Notes: generated from the letters alone by a model not told the origin. Numbered from the stretch's first letter, positions 16,778 to 25,590 are shown. The stretch is 64,000 bases of DNA from Paucidesulfovibrio sp036541255 (GCA_036541255.1 JAZHDD010000067.1:1-64000); one strand, 5' to 3'. A program made the numbers and translations.

Positions 16778-18441
16778 GGGACGTAGATCTTGAGCACCTG
16801 CCGGGCATAGATAGTGCTCTTGGTGTTCAGATTGTTCCAGGATCTCAGGTCGCCCACGCTGACCCCGAACTTCTTGGCAATGGCATAGAGCGTGTCGCCC
16901 CGCCGCACCTTGTAGCTGACCACTTCGCTGTGCACGTTGGCTGCAACGGCCTTGGCCGCGCGCTGCTCGCTGCCGCTGGCGTCGGGGATGTAGATGCGCT
17001 GCCCGATCTTGATCTTGCTCTTGCTGTTCAGGCCGTTGGAGTCGCGCAGCGTTCCCACGCTGACATTGTAGCGCCGGGAAATGCTCCAGAGCGTGTCCCC
17101 GGACTGCACCACGTAATTGGAGCGGGACTGGGCCACCTTGCGCGTCTTGGCCGTGCTGGAATTCGTGGTGGACGCGGAGGATTTCTTGGAACGCTTGGTC
17201 TGTTTTTCCGCAGCCTCGGCAGCGGCCACTTCATATTCCTTGCCATGCCCGGGGATCATGAGCCGTTGGCCGGGCTGAAGCGTGTTCTTGCTGCGGTTGT
17301 TGACCTTCTTGAGCACGGCGATGGGTACGCCGTAACGCCGGGAAATGCCCCACCAGGAGTCGCCGCTGCGGACCTTGTGCACCTGATAGCCCGCATAGGG
17401 CTTGGTGCCGGGGTCGTTGAGATAGGCGACCATGGCCGTTACTTTTTCCTTGGGCAGGTGGGCCGTGGTGGTCATCTTGGGCGGGCTGACCTGGCGGCGG
17501 TAGGCCGGATTCAGCGCATGGAACTCCGACCACTTCATGCCGCCGGCCTGAGCCAGGGCCAAGAGGTCGGTACCTCCAGGCACGGTGACATGCTCCAGGG
17601 CAGGGTCTTCGGTCCAGCGCACAGGTTCGAAGCCGAGGGTTTCCAGATTTTGGAATATCTTGGAAATGGCTATGAACTTGGGCACATATTGCAGGGTCTC
17701 GCGTTTAAGCCGGGCGCGCGATTTGAGGCGGTTGTTCTTGGCGGCCAGATCAAAGAAGGAAGTCGCGCCGGTTCCGGCCAGGGCGCGCATGATCTTGCCC
17801 TCGCCCGCATTGTAGGCGGCCAGGGCCAGATGCCAGTCCCCGAAAATGCCGTAGAGATCCTTGAGATAGCGGGCCGCGGCGTCCGTGGCCATGTACGGAT
17901 CACGGCGCTCGTCGATCCACCAGTCCACGCGCAGGCCGTATTTGCGGCCGGTATAGGGCATGAACTGCCAGAGGCCGCCGGCGCCGGCCCAGGAATAGGC
18001 CTTGACGTTGTAGCCGCTCTCGGCAAAAGCCAGTAGGATCAAATCCTGGGGCAGGCCGTATTTGGTGAACACGGCACGCACCATGGGCAAATGCTGCTCG
18101 GAGCGTTTCAGCCACTTTTCAAAGGTGCCGCGGGCCTTGTGCGTGAAATAGGAAAAAAAGTGTTCGACCTCCTTGGTGTTGTGCATATCGAGGTCAAAGA
18201 ATATGCCATTCTGGGACGAAAGGATGGACCGCTCGTGCGAGGTCAGCTGGCCCTCTTCGACCGGTTCGGCGGAAAGTTCCGGATCAAGAGGCTCGGCATC
18301 CTCGGTCATGATCAGGGACGAAGGGTCGGATACGGAGTCCACGACCGGCGAAGTGTTTTTTGAGGCGCATGAGGCAAGCACCATGACGAGGCAGGTGATC
18401 CACAGCGTCCAGGCAAGGCGTCGAACGGCCGGTTTGGTCAA
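16774..18441 (-). CDS. mltD: MltD-type membrane-bound lytic murein transglycosylase with three LysM domains
   Basis: A TTG start at 18441 is preferred because GGAGG lies 6 bases upstream. An in-frame ATG 14 codons earlier has no Shine-Dalgarno. The N-terminus is a lipoprotein signal ending VMVLASC. The SLT domain (about 110-260) has the catalytic Glu at E141 in AFAESGYN, then SWAGAGGLWQFMP and the LAAYNAGEGKI segment. Three LysM repeats follow, at about 350-395, 445-490 and 510-555, separated by Ala/Lys/Ser-rich linkers. It cleaves peptidoglycan glycan strands to 1,6-anhydromuropeptides from the outer membrane's inner face. 555 residues in all. Confidence 0.9.
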   Translation of the reverse strand: MTKPAVRRLAWTLWITCLVMVLASCASKNTSPVVDSVSDPSSLIMTEDAEPLDPELSAEPVEEGQLTSHERSILSSQNGIFFDLDMHNTKEVEHFFSYFTHKARGTFEKWLKRSEQHLPMVRAVFTKYGLPQDLILLAFAESGYNVKAYSWAGAGGLWQFMPYTGRKYGLRVDWWIDERRDPYMATDAAARYLKDLYGIFGDWHLALAAYNAGEGKIMRALAGTGATSFFDLAAKNNRLKSRARLKRETLQYVPKFIAISKIFQNLETLGFEPVRWTEDPALEHVTVPGGTDLLALAQAGGMKWSEFHALNPAYRRQVSPPKMTTTAHLPKEKVTAMVAYLNDPGTKPYAGYQVHKVRSGDSWWGISRRYGVPIAVLKKVNNRSKNTLQPGQRLMIPGHGKEYEVAAAEAAEKQTKRSKKSSASTTNSSTAKTRKVAQSRSNYVVQSGDTLWSISRRYNVSVGTLRDSNGLNSKSKIKIGQRIYIPDASGSEQRAAKAVAANVHSEVVSYKVRRGDTLYAIAKKFGVSVGDLRSWNNLNTKSTIYARQVLKIYVP

Positions 18442-18623
18442 GGAAACCTCCGTGAAGTGTTGTCTTTCCCTGGTCTGAAGCATATTTTCAAGAAGGAGAC
18501 AAGGGAATTCTAGAGATTATCTAAGCAGTGGGGTCGCTGTCGGTTGCAGCGCGCTCGAAGAGTAAACGGCATCGCTGAAAAAGGGAAGACGCCAACCCAT
18601 TGAAATTATTGAACGGAGAAATA

Positions 18624-19394
18624 ATGGATCAGAACAAGGCGAATGGCAAAGGCGAAAAAAACTATATTGCGGGGCGTAAACCCATTGCGGAACTGCTGGA
18701 GTCGGCACCGGGACGGGTGGATGTCGTGCATCTGCGCAAGGGCCGGGTGGACGCCAAAATAGGAGCCATTGTCGATCTCTGCACGGCCCATGGCGTGCGC
18801 TACAAATTTGTGGACGGAGCCAGCCTGGACCGCTTGTTCCGGGGCACGCACCAGGGCGTGGTGGCCCAGGTGGCGGGCCTGGAGTACACGCCCATGGACA
18901 AACTCATGGACGAGGCCGCGGACGCGCCCCTGCCCCTGGTACTCATCCTGGACCGCGTCCAGGACACCGGCAACGTGGGCGCGCTGGCGCGCACGCTCTA
19001 CGCCCTGGGTGGCGCAGGCATCGTGGTGCCGCAGCACGAGGGAGCCTATATCGGAGCCGGAGCGCTCAAGGCCAGCGCAGGCGCGCTGAACCTGCTGCCC
19101 GTGTCCAAGGTCGTGAATGTTGCCCGCGCTGTTTCGGATTTCGCGGACCGGGGTTTCATGACCTATTGCGCGTACCAGTCCGAGGACGCGTTGAATGCCT
19201 TTGATCCGTCCGTGCGGCTGCATTTGCCCGCGGTGCTGGTGCTGGGCAACGAGGAAAAGGGCGTGCGGCCCGGCGTGGCCAAGGCCTGCGGCCTGCACCT
19301 GACCATCCCGTTCGCCCGCAGCTTCGATTCCCTGAACGTTTCCGCGGCCGGTTCCATACTCATGGCCCTGTTTGCGAAGGGAGTAAACAAATAG
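18624..19394 (+). CDS. rlmB: 23S rRNA (guanosine-2'-O-)-methyltransferase RlmB-like (SPOUT family)
   Basis: 256 residues. The N-terminal substrate-binding domain starts IAGRKPIAELLE. The SPOUT knot carries the three TrmH motifs: LDRVQDTGNVGALARTLYAL (motif 1, near 118-137), VLVLGNEEKGV (motif 2), and IPFARSFDSLNVSAAGSILM (motif 3). It transfers a methyl group from SAM to the 2'-hydroxyl of a guanosine in 23S rRNA; the exact nucleotide is assumed from family. GGAG precedes the ATG at 18624. It is divergent from mltD and followed by a hairpin cluster. Confidence 0.88.
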   Translation: MDQNKANGKGEKNYIAGRKPIAELLESAPGRVDVVHLRKGRVDAKIGAIVDLCTAHGVRYKFVDGASLDRLFRGTHQGVVAQVAGLEYTPMDKLMDEAADAPLPLVLILDRVQDTGNVGALARTLYALGGAGIVVPQHEGAYIGAGALKASAGALNLLPVSKVVNVARAVSDFADRGFMTYCAYQSEDALNAFDPSVRLHLPAVLVLGNEEKGVRPGVAKACGLHLTIPFARSFDSLNVSAAGSILMALFAKGVNK

Positions 19395-19404
19395 GGACCC
19401 CCTT

Positions 19405-19468
19405 CTGTCTGGAAACCAGACAGGACAAGGCCCTGAATATCGTTTGGAGACGATTTTCAGGGCCTTGA
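19405..19468. terminator. Double hairpin between rlmB and fliQ
   Basis: CTGTCTGG-AAA-CCAGACAG is followed by AAGGCCCTGAA...TTCAGGGCCTT, whose 3' arm continues to a T-rich run. It separates the convergent rlmB and fliQ genes and may serve both. Confidence 0.7.
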
Positions 19469-19494
19469 AATTTCTATATTTAACAGCGACGATT

Positions 19495-19764
19495 CTAGCG
19501 GATGTAATTCGGCAGGTTGAGGAAGATTTCCCTCGTGTACGTGGTCATCTTGTCCATGATCCAGGGAAAAGCCACAATGAGCGCTATGAAAATAGCCACG
19601 ATCTTGGGCACCATGGTCAGGGTCATTTCCTGAATCTGGGTGGCGGCCTGAATCACGCTGACAACAATGCCCACGAGCATGCCGATGCCGAGCATGGGCA
19701 AGGCAATGGTCAGAGTTATTTCAATGGCCTGTCGGGCAAAGCCGACAACGAATTCCGGTGTCAT
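19495..19764 (-). CDS. fliQ: Flagellar export apparatus protein FliQ
   Basis: 89 residues with two transmembrane helices separated by the QAATQIQEMTL segment, the invariant hairpin of FliQ/SctS. It forms part of the FliPQR export gate in the flagellar basal body. It begins 25 bases after fliP and ends the flagellar run on this strand. Confidence 0.95.
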   Translation of the reverse strand: MTPEFVVGFARQAIEITLTIALPMLGIGMLVGIVVSVIQAATQIQEMTLTMVPKIVAIFIALIVAFPWIMDKMTTYTREIFLNLPNYIR

Positions 19765-19789
19765 GGGCGCACCTCTCCCCTTGTCCGCG

Positions 19790-20650
19790 TCAAGCGAACG
19801 TGTTCACCAGCGACCCCACCAAAAGGCTCCAGCCGTCCACCAGAATGAAGAGCAATATCTTGAACGGCAGGGAGATCATGACCGGAGGCAGCATCATCAT
19901 GCCCATGGAAAGCAGGATCGAGGCCACGACCATATCCAGGATCAGGAACGGGATGTAGATCAGAAAGCCGATGGTGAAGCCGGTTTTCAGCTCGCTGATG
20001 GTATAGGCGGCCACGAGCATGATCGTGGGAACCTCTTCCTTGGTCTGAGGCCGCTCCATCTCGGTGATGGAGTAGAAGATGGAAAGATCCTTTTCGCGCG
20101 TGTGCTTGAACAAAAAGGCCCGGATGGGCTGCTGGGCCTTTTCCAGGGCTTCGTCAAAACCGATTTGCTCATTGAGGTAGGGTTGCAGGGCCTCCTCGTT
20201 CACGGCCTTGCCCACGGGCATCATGATCACGAAGGTCATGAAGATGGCCAGGCTGGCCAAAATCTGGTTCGGGGGCATCTGCTGCGTGCCCATGGCCTGC
20301 CGCAGGAAGTGAAAGACGATGATGATGCGCGTGAACGAGGTCATGGTCAGGACAATGGCCGGAGCCATGGACAGGACCGTCATCAGGAACAGAATCTCGA
20401 GCAGGACCGAAACCTTTTCCGGCTCGGCCTGACCCGCGGCCAGTTCCATGGTCAGGGTGGGAATGGTCTGCGCCAGGGCGAGCTGCGGCAGCAGCAACGC
20501 CAGCAGCAGCAGGCTAAGCGCTGTCGCCGCTTTTGGCAGCCGGTCCAGCCTTGTTGCCGGTTTCGCCCTTGTCGGCGCTGTCCGGCTCGCCTGCGGCGCT
20601 GTCCGCGTTTCCGCCCTTGCCCAGCATTTCCGCAAAACGGGTGAAATCAT
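19790..20650 (-). CDS. fliP: Flagellar export apparatus protein FliP
   Basis: Strong FliP signatures: SFTRIIIVFHFLRQAMGTQQ and PPNQILASLAIFMTFVIM, and the C-terminal GFTIGFLIYIPFLILDMVVA. A cleavable signal-like segment (LSLLLLALLLPQLALAQ) precedes the mature region. The start is uncertain. The nearest ATG (20650) would give 286 residues, about 45 before the hydrophobic signal core, and a 137-base overlap with fliO. No ATG, GTG or TTG lies close to the signal, so a rarer start codon or the long overlap must be accepted. FliP is the core of the export pore. Confidence 0.9.
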   Translation of the reverse strand: MISPVLRKCWARAETRTAPQASRTAPTRAKPATRLDRLPKAATALSLLLLALLLPQLALAQTIPTLTMELAAGQAEPEKVSVLLEILFLMTVLSMAPAIVLTMTSFTRIIIVFHFLRQAMGTQQMPPNQILASLAIFMTFVIMMPVGKAVNEEALQPYLNEQIGFDEALEKAQQPIRAFLFKHTREKDLSIFYSITEMERPQTKEEVPTIMLVAAYTISELKTGFTIGFLIYIPFLILDMVVASILLSMGMMMLPPVMISLPFKILLFILVDGWSLLVGSLVNTFA

Positions 20651-21134
20651 CCTCGTCCTCTTCCTCGTAACAATGTCCTGCCGGGGTTTCGGTCTCGGCC
20701 AGAAGGTTGATCCTGTCCTCGGTAACGCCCAGCACAAGATTGCGCCCGTGGATGCGCACCACGCTCACATGTTGCTTCGGGCCAAGGGCAAGGCGGCCGA
20801 TGAGCTTGGGGTTGTCCTGGCCGGTCATGCGGGCCATGCCCGAGGGACCGTAGCGGCGCAGCAGCCAGAACGCCAGCAGCAGCACGCCGAGGATCATGAA
20901 AAGATAGGACGCCGTGGTCAGCGTGGTCCCGAACAGGGATTGCCCGGCATCGAGGATGTTGGAGCCGCTGCCGGCCACAGGGGTGGTGCCCAGGGTCTGG
21001 ACAGCATCAGGGGCCAAAGGCGTCCGGGTCGCGTTCACGGCCAGATCGCTGGAAGCCGGGAGCAGGGCTTCCGCGGCGCGGCCTGCCGCTTCAGTGGCGT
21101 TCTGCTTCAAATTCTGCACGGTTGCGTTAGGCAA
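20514..21134 (-). CDS. fliO: Flagellar biosynthesis protein FliO
   Basis: 206 residues. The N-terminal 70 are low-complexity Ala/Thr-rich. One transmembrane helix follows (YLFMILGVLLLAFWLLRRYG, about 77-96), then the FliO cytoplasmic domain (LIGRLALGPKQHVSVVRIHG, then LVLGVTEDRINLLAE) and an acidic and Gly/Ala tail. It assists FliP assembly. The start is a TTG overlapping the fliN stop (TTGCCTAA), and a GTG six codons later is an alternative. The C-terminal coding sequence overlaps the putative fliP leader. Confidence 0.85.
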   Translation of the reverse strand: MPNATVQNLKQNATEAAGRAAEALLPASSDLAVNATRTPLAPDAVQTLGTTPVAGSGSNILDAGQSLFGTTLTTASYLFMILGVLLLAFWLLRRYGPSGMARMTGQDNPKLIGRLALGPKQHVSVVRIHGRNLVLGVTEDRINLLAETETPAGHCYEEEDEDDFTRFAEMLGKGGNADSAAGEPDSADKGETGNKAGPAAKSGDSA

Positions 21135-21696
21135 GCTGCTTCACCCGTTCAATGGGGCTGATGATGTCGGTGAGGCGGATACCGAACTTCTCGTTGATGA
21201 CCACGGCCTCGCCTCGGGCCACGAGCTTTCCGTTGACGTAGATTTCCAGGGGTTCGCCCGCAAGCTTGTTCAACTCGACAACGGAACCCTGGCCCAGTTG
21301 GAGCAGCTCATTGATGAGCAGCTTGGTCCGGCCCAGTTCCGCGGAAACCTCCAAGGGAATGTCCAGGATGAAATCCAGATCGCGCCGGGAACCTTCCGGC
21401 TTGGGTCCCTTGGCCTGGGCGGTCATGTCCGTGAGATCGGCATCGCGCATCTGGGTGTGCAGGTAGTCCTGCTCTTTTTCCTTGCGCATGTCGGTCTGTT
21501 CGGTCTCGGCCAGGGCCGCGGCCCATTCGTCGGCCAGGGCCTCGTCGCTGCTGGCCGGTTTGGCGTCCGCAGCGCCCCCGCCACCGCCGCCGTTCATGAG
21601 CGCGTCGATGTCGTCCTGGGATTGTGCGCCGCCCTCAGTCTCCTGCAGTGCGGCTTCCCATTCCTGGGCCAATTTGTCCTGATCGTCCGGGGTCAT
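21127..21696 (-). CDS. fliN: Flagellar motor switch protein FliN
   Basis: 189 residues. The N-terminal half is acidic and low complexity with a glycine run (DALMNGGGGGGAA). The C-terminal 75 residues are the SpoA/FliN domain: LDIPLEVSAELGRTKLLINE, then LGQGSVVELNKLAGEPLEIY and EKFGIRLTDIISPIER. It forms the C-ring of the switch. The ATG at 21696 is favoured over an upstream GTG by GAGGA at 8 bases. The N-terminal extension is longer than in minimal FliN proteins. Confidence 0.93.
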   Translation of the reverse strand: MTPDDQDKLAQEWEAALQETEGGAQSQDDIDALMNGGGGGGAADAKPASSDEALADEWAAALAETEQTDMRKEKEQDYLHTQMRDADLTDMTAQAKGPKPEGSRRDLDFILDIPLEVSAELGRTKLLINELLQLGQGSVVELNKLAGEPLEIYVNGKLVARGEAVVINEKFGIRLTDIISPIERVKQLA

Positions 21697-21795
21697 ATCC
21701 ACATTCCTCTGCGTTGGTGCACGACGAAAAACTGACGCCGAACCGTCCGTGGCGCGGCCTGCCAGTGGTTATGCAAATACCGTGCACATGTTCGC

Positions 21796-22308
21796 CTACT
21801 GGAGCAGATAACTGGAAAAATAGACCTGAAGAACCTTGCCTTCACCGATAATCTGGTTGATGCGGTCCACAATTTCCTGTTGCAGCAAAAGCTGATTCTT
21901 GGGGCCGAGCATTTCCTGGGGCTTCTTGCTGCCCAGCAGGATCAGCAGCATGTTCTTGACCTTGACCTGGGCGTCGTTGAACTCCAGCATGGCCTCTTCG
22001 TTGATCAGTTCGACCACGAGGCCGAGCTTGACGTAACGTTTGCCCAGCGGGTCGTTGATGTTGGCCACGAAATCAGGGACCGTGGCCATCTCGCCCTTGA
22101 ATCCTGGCGCGGCCTGCAATTCCTCGGACGTGGGCTCTTCGGCCTGTTCCGTGGAATCGCCCATGCCGATCATGGACATGATCTTGTCCTTGAACATGAA
22201 GGCGCCGCCGGCAATGCCCAGGACAAGGACCAGGATGATGATCCACTTGAGCAGGCCCTTTTTCTTTTTCGGCTCTTCCTGCACGATGCTTTCATCGGCC
22301 ACGGTCAT
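21796..22308 (-). CDS. fliL: Flagellar basal body-associated protein FliL
   Basis: 170 residues. A Lys-rich cytoplasmic start (EEPKKKKGLLKW) is followed by one transmembrane helix (about 22-40), then the periplasmic stomatin-like FliL domain with FVANINDPLGKRYVKLGLVV and ending VLQVYFSSYLLQ. It rings the stator and stabilises it under load. It lies between the motB-like genes and fliN in the stator/switch cluster. Confidence 0.92.
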   Translation of the reverse strand: MTVADESIVQEEPKKKKGLLKWIIILVLVLGIAGGAFMFKDKIMSMIGMGDSTEQAEEPTSEELQAAPGFKGEMATVPDFVANINDPLGKRYVKLGLVVELINEEAMLEFNDAQVKVKNMLLILLGSKKPQEMLGPKNQLLLQQEIVDRINQIIGEGKVLQVYFSSYLLQ

Positions 22309-22376
22309 ACCTCGCTGTGCTTACGTTTCGCAATGAACCGAATGGTACATGGAATGGAAGGGATTATCCAGGCCTA

Positions 22377-23105
22377 TCAGGAATAGCCCCCTATGGCCCG
22401 CGTTGTCCGGACGAGAATCTCGATGCGCCTGTTCTTGGCCCGGCCTTCGGGCGTGTCGTTGCTGAAGATCGGCTGGGTAGGGCCATAGGCGGCCAGGGAG
22501 AACTGTTCGTTGCGCAGGCCCGACTCCACGAAAAAAGCCACCACGGCAAGAGCCCGGTCCACGGACAGGGCATAGAGCCGGTCCGCCGGCACTTCGCGGT
22601 CGTCGGTATAGGTGGCGATGCGCACGGGCTCGTTGAGATAGCCGATCATGGGCACGATCTGCGCCAGCAGCAGACGCGCGGTCTCGTCCAGCTCCGTGCC
22701 GCCCTGGGGAAAGAGCAGCTTGTCCGTGAGCACCAGGGCCACCCCGTCCTCGCGGGCCAGGACAGTGAGGTTCTCGTCCAGGGTGGAGCGGGAAATATCG
22801 TCGGGCAACATCTCGTTGGGATAGAGCAGGTCCTTGATGCGGTTCAGCTTGTCCAGCGCCTCCCAGGGTTCCTCGATCATCTCCAGGACCTCTTCCATGC
22901 GGATGGAGATGCGTCCTGCGCCCTTGCTTTCCATGGGGCCCAAGTCCAGGGGCTGCACCGTGACGCGGGTGATGAAGCTCTGATCCATGGAGGACATGGT
23001 CAGCAGCAGCACGAAAAAGGTCAGCAGCAGCGTGACCAGATCCGAAAACGTCACCAGCCAAAGGGCCAGGGGCGGACATTTCTGTTTTTTCTTTGCGCGC
23101 GCCAT
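22377..23105 (-). CDS. Second MotB-like OmpA-domain stator protein
   Basis: 242 residues. A basic N-terminus (ARAKKKQK) is followed by a single membrane helix with TFSDLVTLLLTFFVLLLTMS. D22 sits where the proton-binding Asp of MotB lies. The OmpA/MotB domain has LLFPQGGTELDETARLLL and ends NDTPEGRAKNRRIEILV. It starts 8 bases after the first motB gene, so the two are translated together. It could pair with MotA in a mixed stator, or couple another process to the wall (inference). Confidence 0.88.
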   Translation of the reverse strand: MARAKKKQKCPPLALWLVTFSDLVTLLLTFFVLLLTMSSMDQSFITRVTVQPLDLGPMESKGAGRISIRMEEVLEMIEEPWEALDKLNRIKDLLYPNEMLPDDISRSTLDENLTVLAREDGVALVLTDKLLFPQGGTELDETARLLLAQIVPMIGYLNEPVRIATYTDDREVPADRLYALSVDRALAVVAFFVESGLRNEQFSLAAYGPTQPIFSNDTPEGRAKNRRIEILVRTTRAIGGYS

Positions 23106-23113
23106 GGCCGTTC

Positions 23114-23980
23114 CTATTGCCCCGCTTCCGGCGTCGGTGCGGGCGTCGGTGCGGGCGTCGGTGCGGGCGTCGGCAGTTCAAAGCGGAACCCGTCCACTTC
23201 ATAGGTGCGGTTGTCCGGTTCCGGGGCCAGATCTTCGGTAACGCGCTCGGCCTCCACGGCCAGTTCCGGAGAGTTGCGCTTGTCCAGCACCAGGTCCACG
23301 CGGCGGTTGCGGTCACGTTGCAAGGCATCATTGGCGTCGTAAAGGGGGCGGTATTTGCCGTAGGCCTCGACCTGAAGCATTTGCGGACTGATGCCCTGGT
23401 CCAGCAAAAACGTGTACACGGCCAGGGAACGATTCAGGGAGATGCGCCAGGACAGATCGGGCAGGCGGTCGCCGTCGCCGCTCCTGTAGTCCGTGCCCAG
23501 CTCGTCGCGCACGCTGCCCGTGTGCCCGGCGATGAGCAACGGATAGTTGAGGGCGCGCAGCACCGGAAGCATGTTGGTGAGCATTTCCATGCCGCGCGCG
23601 CTGAGCCGGGACTCGCCCGGCAGAAACAACAATTCTGCGTTGATGGAAAGAATCTGCACGAAACGGTTGGACTGGAAATCCAGGTCTTTTTCCACGTCCT
23701 CCCAGAGCATGGGCTTGAGCGACTCCAGATCGGTCTCGTGTTCCATGACGCCCGGCTCCACCGTGCGCTTGGTGTCGTCCAGGGTCATGGGGTCGAAGCT
23801 GGTGTCCCAGCCGAACGCGCCGATGATGGAGCCGAGCACCACGAGCTTTCTGCGCTCGTCGATCTTGGACATGCTCACCAGCAGCACGAAAAACGTCAAC
23901 ATCAGGGTCATCACGTCGGAGAACGTGATCATCCAGGGAGGCATTTCCTCGCAGGGCTTGTTGCGTTTGCGCTTGGCCAT
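23114..23980 (-). CDS. motB: Flagellar motor stator protein MotB
   Basis: 288 residues. The proton-channel Asp is D22 in ITFSDVMTLMLTFF. The peptidoglycan-binding OmpA domain spans about 140-245, with ELLFLPGESRLSARGMEML and LQRDRNRRVDLVL. The C-terminus carries a Pro-Thr-Pro-Ala repeat (see repeat entry), unusual for MotB. It anchors the stator while MotA turns the rotor. It lies 28 bases after motA. Confidence 0.9.
   Translation of the reverse strand: MAKRKRNKPCEEMPPWMITFSDVMTLMLTFFVLLVSMSKIDERRKLVVLGSIIGAFGWDTSFDPMTLDDTKRTVEPGVMEHETDLESLKPMLWEDVEKDLDFQSNRFVQILSINAELLFLPGESRLSARGMEMLTNMLPVLRALNYPLLIAGHTGSVRDELGTDYRSGDGDRLPDLSWRISLNRSLAVYTFLLDQGISPQMLQVEAYGKYRPLYDANDALQRDRNRRVDLVLDKRNSPELAVEAERVTEDLAPEPDNRTYEVDGFRFELPTPAPTPAPTPAPTPEAGQ
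23131..23173 (+). repeat. 12-bp tandem repeat encoding PTPA units in MotB
   Basis: GCGTCGGTGCGG is repeated about 3.6 times without mismatch. Read on the minus strand it encodes PTPAPTPAPTPAPTP at the MotB C-terminus. The exact identity makes it prone to slippage in 12-bp steps, keeping frame. Confidence 0.9.
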
Positions 23981-24007
23981 GAGGTGCGTCCCTTGCGGCG
24001 GGCCGGG

Positions 24008-24769
24008 TTAGTCGGACTGCCTGCGGTCCTTGGGGGCGAGGTAGCTGTTCAGCTTTTCCTCGATGATGCGCGGATTCTCGCCCTTGGATATGGAGAGGAT
24101 GCCCTCCATGATCATTTCCCGAATAAGCTGTTCCTGCTTGTGCCGCACCTTGAGCTTGCCCGCCATGGGGTTGAACACGAGGTTGGCCAAAACCGCGCCG
24201 TAGAGCGTGGTCAGCAGGGCCACGGCCATGGCCGGGCCGATGGTCGAGGGGTCGGACATGGTCTGGAGCATCTGCACCAGGCCGATGACCGTACCAATCA
24301 TGCCCATGGCCGGAGCCAGGGTGCCCATGACCGCCACCACTTCCGCGCCCGAGTCATGCCGCTCCTCCAGATAGGAGACCTCGGTCTCCAGAATCTCCTG
24401 GATGGTCTGGGGCTCCAGTCCGTCCACGGTGAGCTGCAATCCCTTGCGCAGGTAGTCGTCGTCGATTTCCTTGATCACCGGTTCCAACGAAAGGATGCCT
24501 TCGCGCCGGGCGCGGTTGGAATAGTCCAGGAACTGGGCGATGACTTCGGCCGGGGGCTGGATGGAGCTGAAAAAGGTGTTTTTGATGACGCCTACCACGC
24601 CGACAACGTGTCCCATGGGGTAGTTCACCAGGGAGGCGCCGATGGTGCCCCCGATGACGATGAAGAACGAAGGCACGGAAATGAAGATGATCAGGCTGGA
24701 ACCGGTCAGAATGGCCGACACCACCAACCCGAAGGAAAGCACGATTCCGATTACGGTTGCCAGATCCAT
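24008..24769 (-). CDS. motA: Flagellar motor stator protein MotA
   Basis: 253 residues with four transmembrane helices. The first spans residues 4-20. The large cytoplasmic loop includes NRARREGILSLEP (charged residues that contact FliG). The third and fourth helices carry GTLAPAMGMIGTVIGLVQML and MAVALLTTLYGAVLANLV. It generates torque with MotB. It begins 28 bases after yggS and leads the motA-motB-motB2-fliL-fliN-fliO-fliP-fliQ run. Confidence 0.95.
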   Translation of the reverse strand: MDLATVIGIVLSFGLVVSAILTGSSLIIFISVPSFFIVIGGTIGASLVNYPMGHVVGVVGVIKNTFFSSIQPPAEVIAQFLDYSNRARREGILSLEPVIKEIDDDYLRKGLQLTVDGLEPQTIQEILETEVSYLEERHDSGAEVVAVMGTLAPAMGMIGTVIGLVQMLQTMSDPSTIGPAMAVALLTTLYGAVLANLVFNPMAGKLKVRHKQEQLIREMIMEGILSISKGENPRIIEEKLNSYLAPKDRRQSD

Positions 24770-24797
24770 GTGTTCCCGCCCGTTACGTCCTCATGGT

Positions 24798-25496
24798 TCA
24801 GGGCCTTGGCCCGAAAATCCGCGTCCCGATCCGCACCAGGGTCGCCCCCTCCTGCACCGCCTGGACAAAGTCGCCGGTCATGCCCATGGACAATTCCGGC
24901 AGGGCCACGCCAAAACGGTTTTCCAGCTCGTCCCGCAGGGTCCGCAGCCGGGCGAACACCGGCCTGACCCGCTCCGGCTCATCGCAGAACCAGGGCATGG
25001 TCATCAATCCGACGATATGCAGGTGCTTCAATTCAAGCACCGACTCCAAGAGCGTGTCCAGATTTTTTTCATCAATTCCGGACTTTTGTTCTTCCCCGCA
25101 GAGGTTCACCTGCAGCAGTATCCGCTGCACGATCCCCAAGCTTGCGGCTTTCTTATGCAATCCCTGAGCCAGCTTCAGCGAATCCACGCTGTGCATCAGG
25201 GAAAAGCGGCCAGCCACATACTTGGCCTTGTTGCTTTGCAGGCCGCCGATATAATGCCAGTCCAGCCCCAGCCCGGCCAGCTCGTCCTGCTTGGCCAGGG
25301 CTTCCTGCACGTAATTCTCGCCGAACAGCGTCTGGCCGCAAGCGTGCAGTGCGCGCACCGCCGCCGCGGGATGATGCTTGGACACGGCCAGCAGCCGGAC
25401 CCCCGCGGGATCACGGCCCGCAGTCCGCGCTGCCGAGGCGATGTCTTCCCGGACTCCCTCCAGCCTCGCGGCCAGTTCCTGTTCCAACTCGTTCAT
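24798..25496 (-). CDS. yggS: PLP homeostasis protein, YggS/PROSC family
   Basis: 232 residues. LLAVSKHHP contains the PLP-binding Lys. FGENYVQEAL, WHYIGGLQSNKAKYV, and the ending MGMTGDFVQAVQEGATLVRIGT are the diagnostic motifs of the monomeric PLP-binding barrel. It buffers pyridoxal phosphate and has no known catalytic activity. The ATG at 25496 aligns with the family start. A GTG three codons earlier is an alternative. It is followed by motA. Confidence 0.92.
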   Translation of the reverse strand: MNELEQELAARLEGVREDIASAARTAGRDPAGVRLLAVSKHHPAAAVRALHACGQTLFGENYVQEALAKQDELAGLGLDWHYIGGLQSNKAKYVAGRFSLMHSVDSLKLAQGLHKKAASLGIVQRILLQVNLCGEEQKSGIDEKNLDTLLESVLELKHLHIVGLMTMPWFCDEPERVRPVFARLRTLRDELENRFGVALPELSMGMTGDFVQAVQEGATLVRIGTRIFGPRP

Positions 25497-25590
25497 TTCA
25501 CTCACGGCTTCCGCTTGACGGAATCATATCAGTTATCGGCATGTTGACGCAAAGGTTTATGCGTCCGCGCCGCAGGGGCAATCAAATCGC

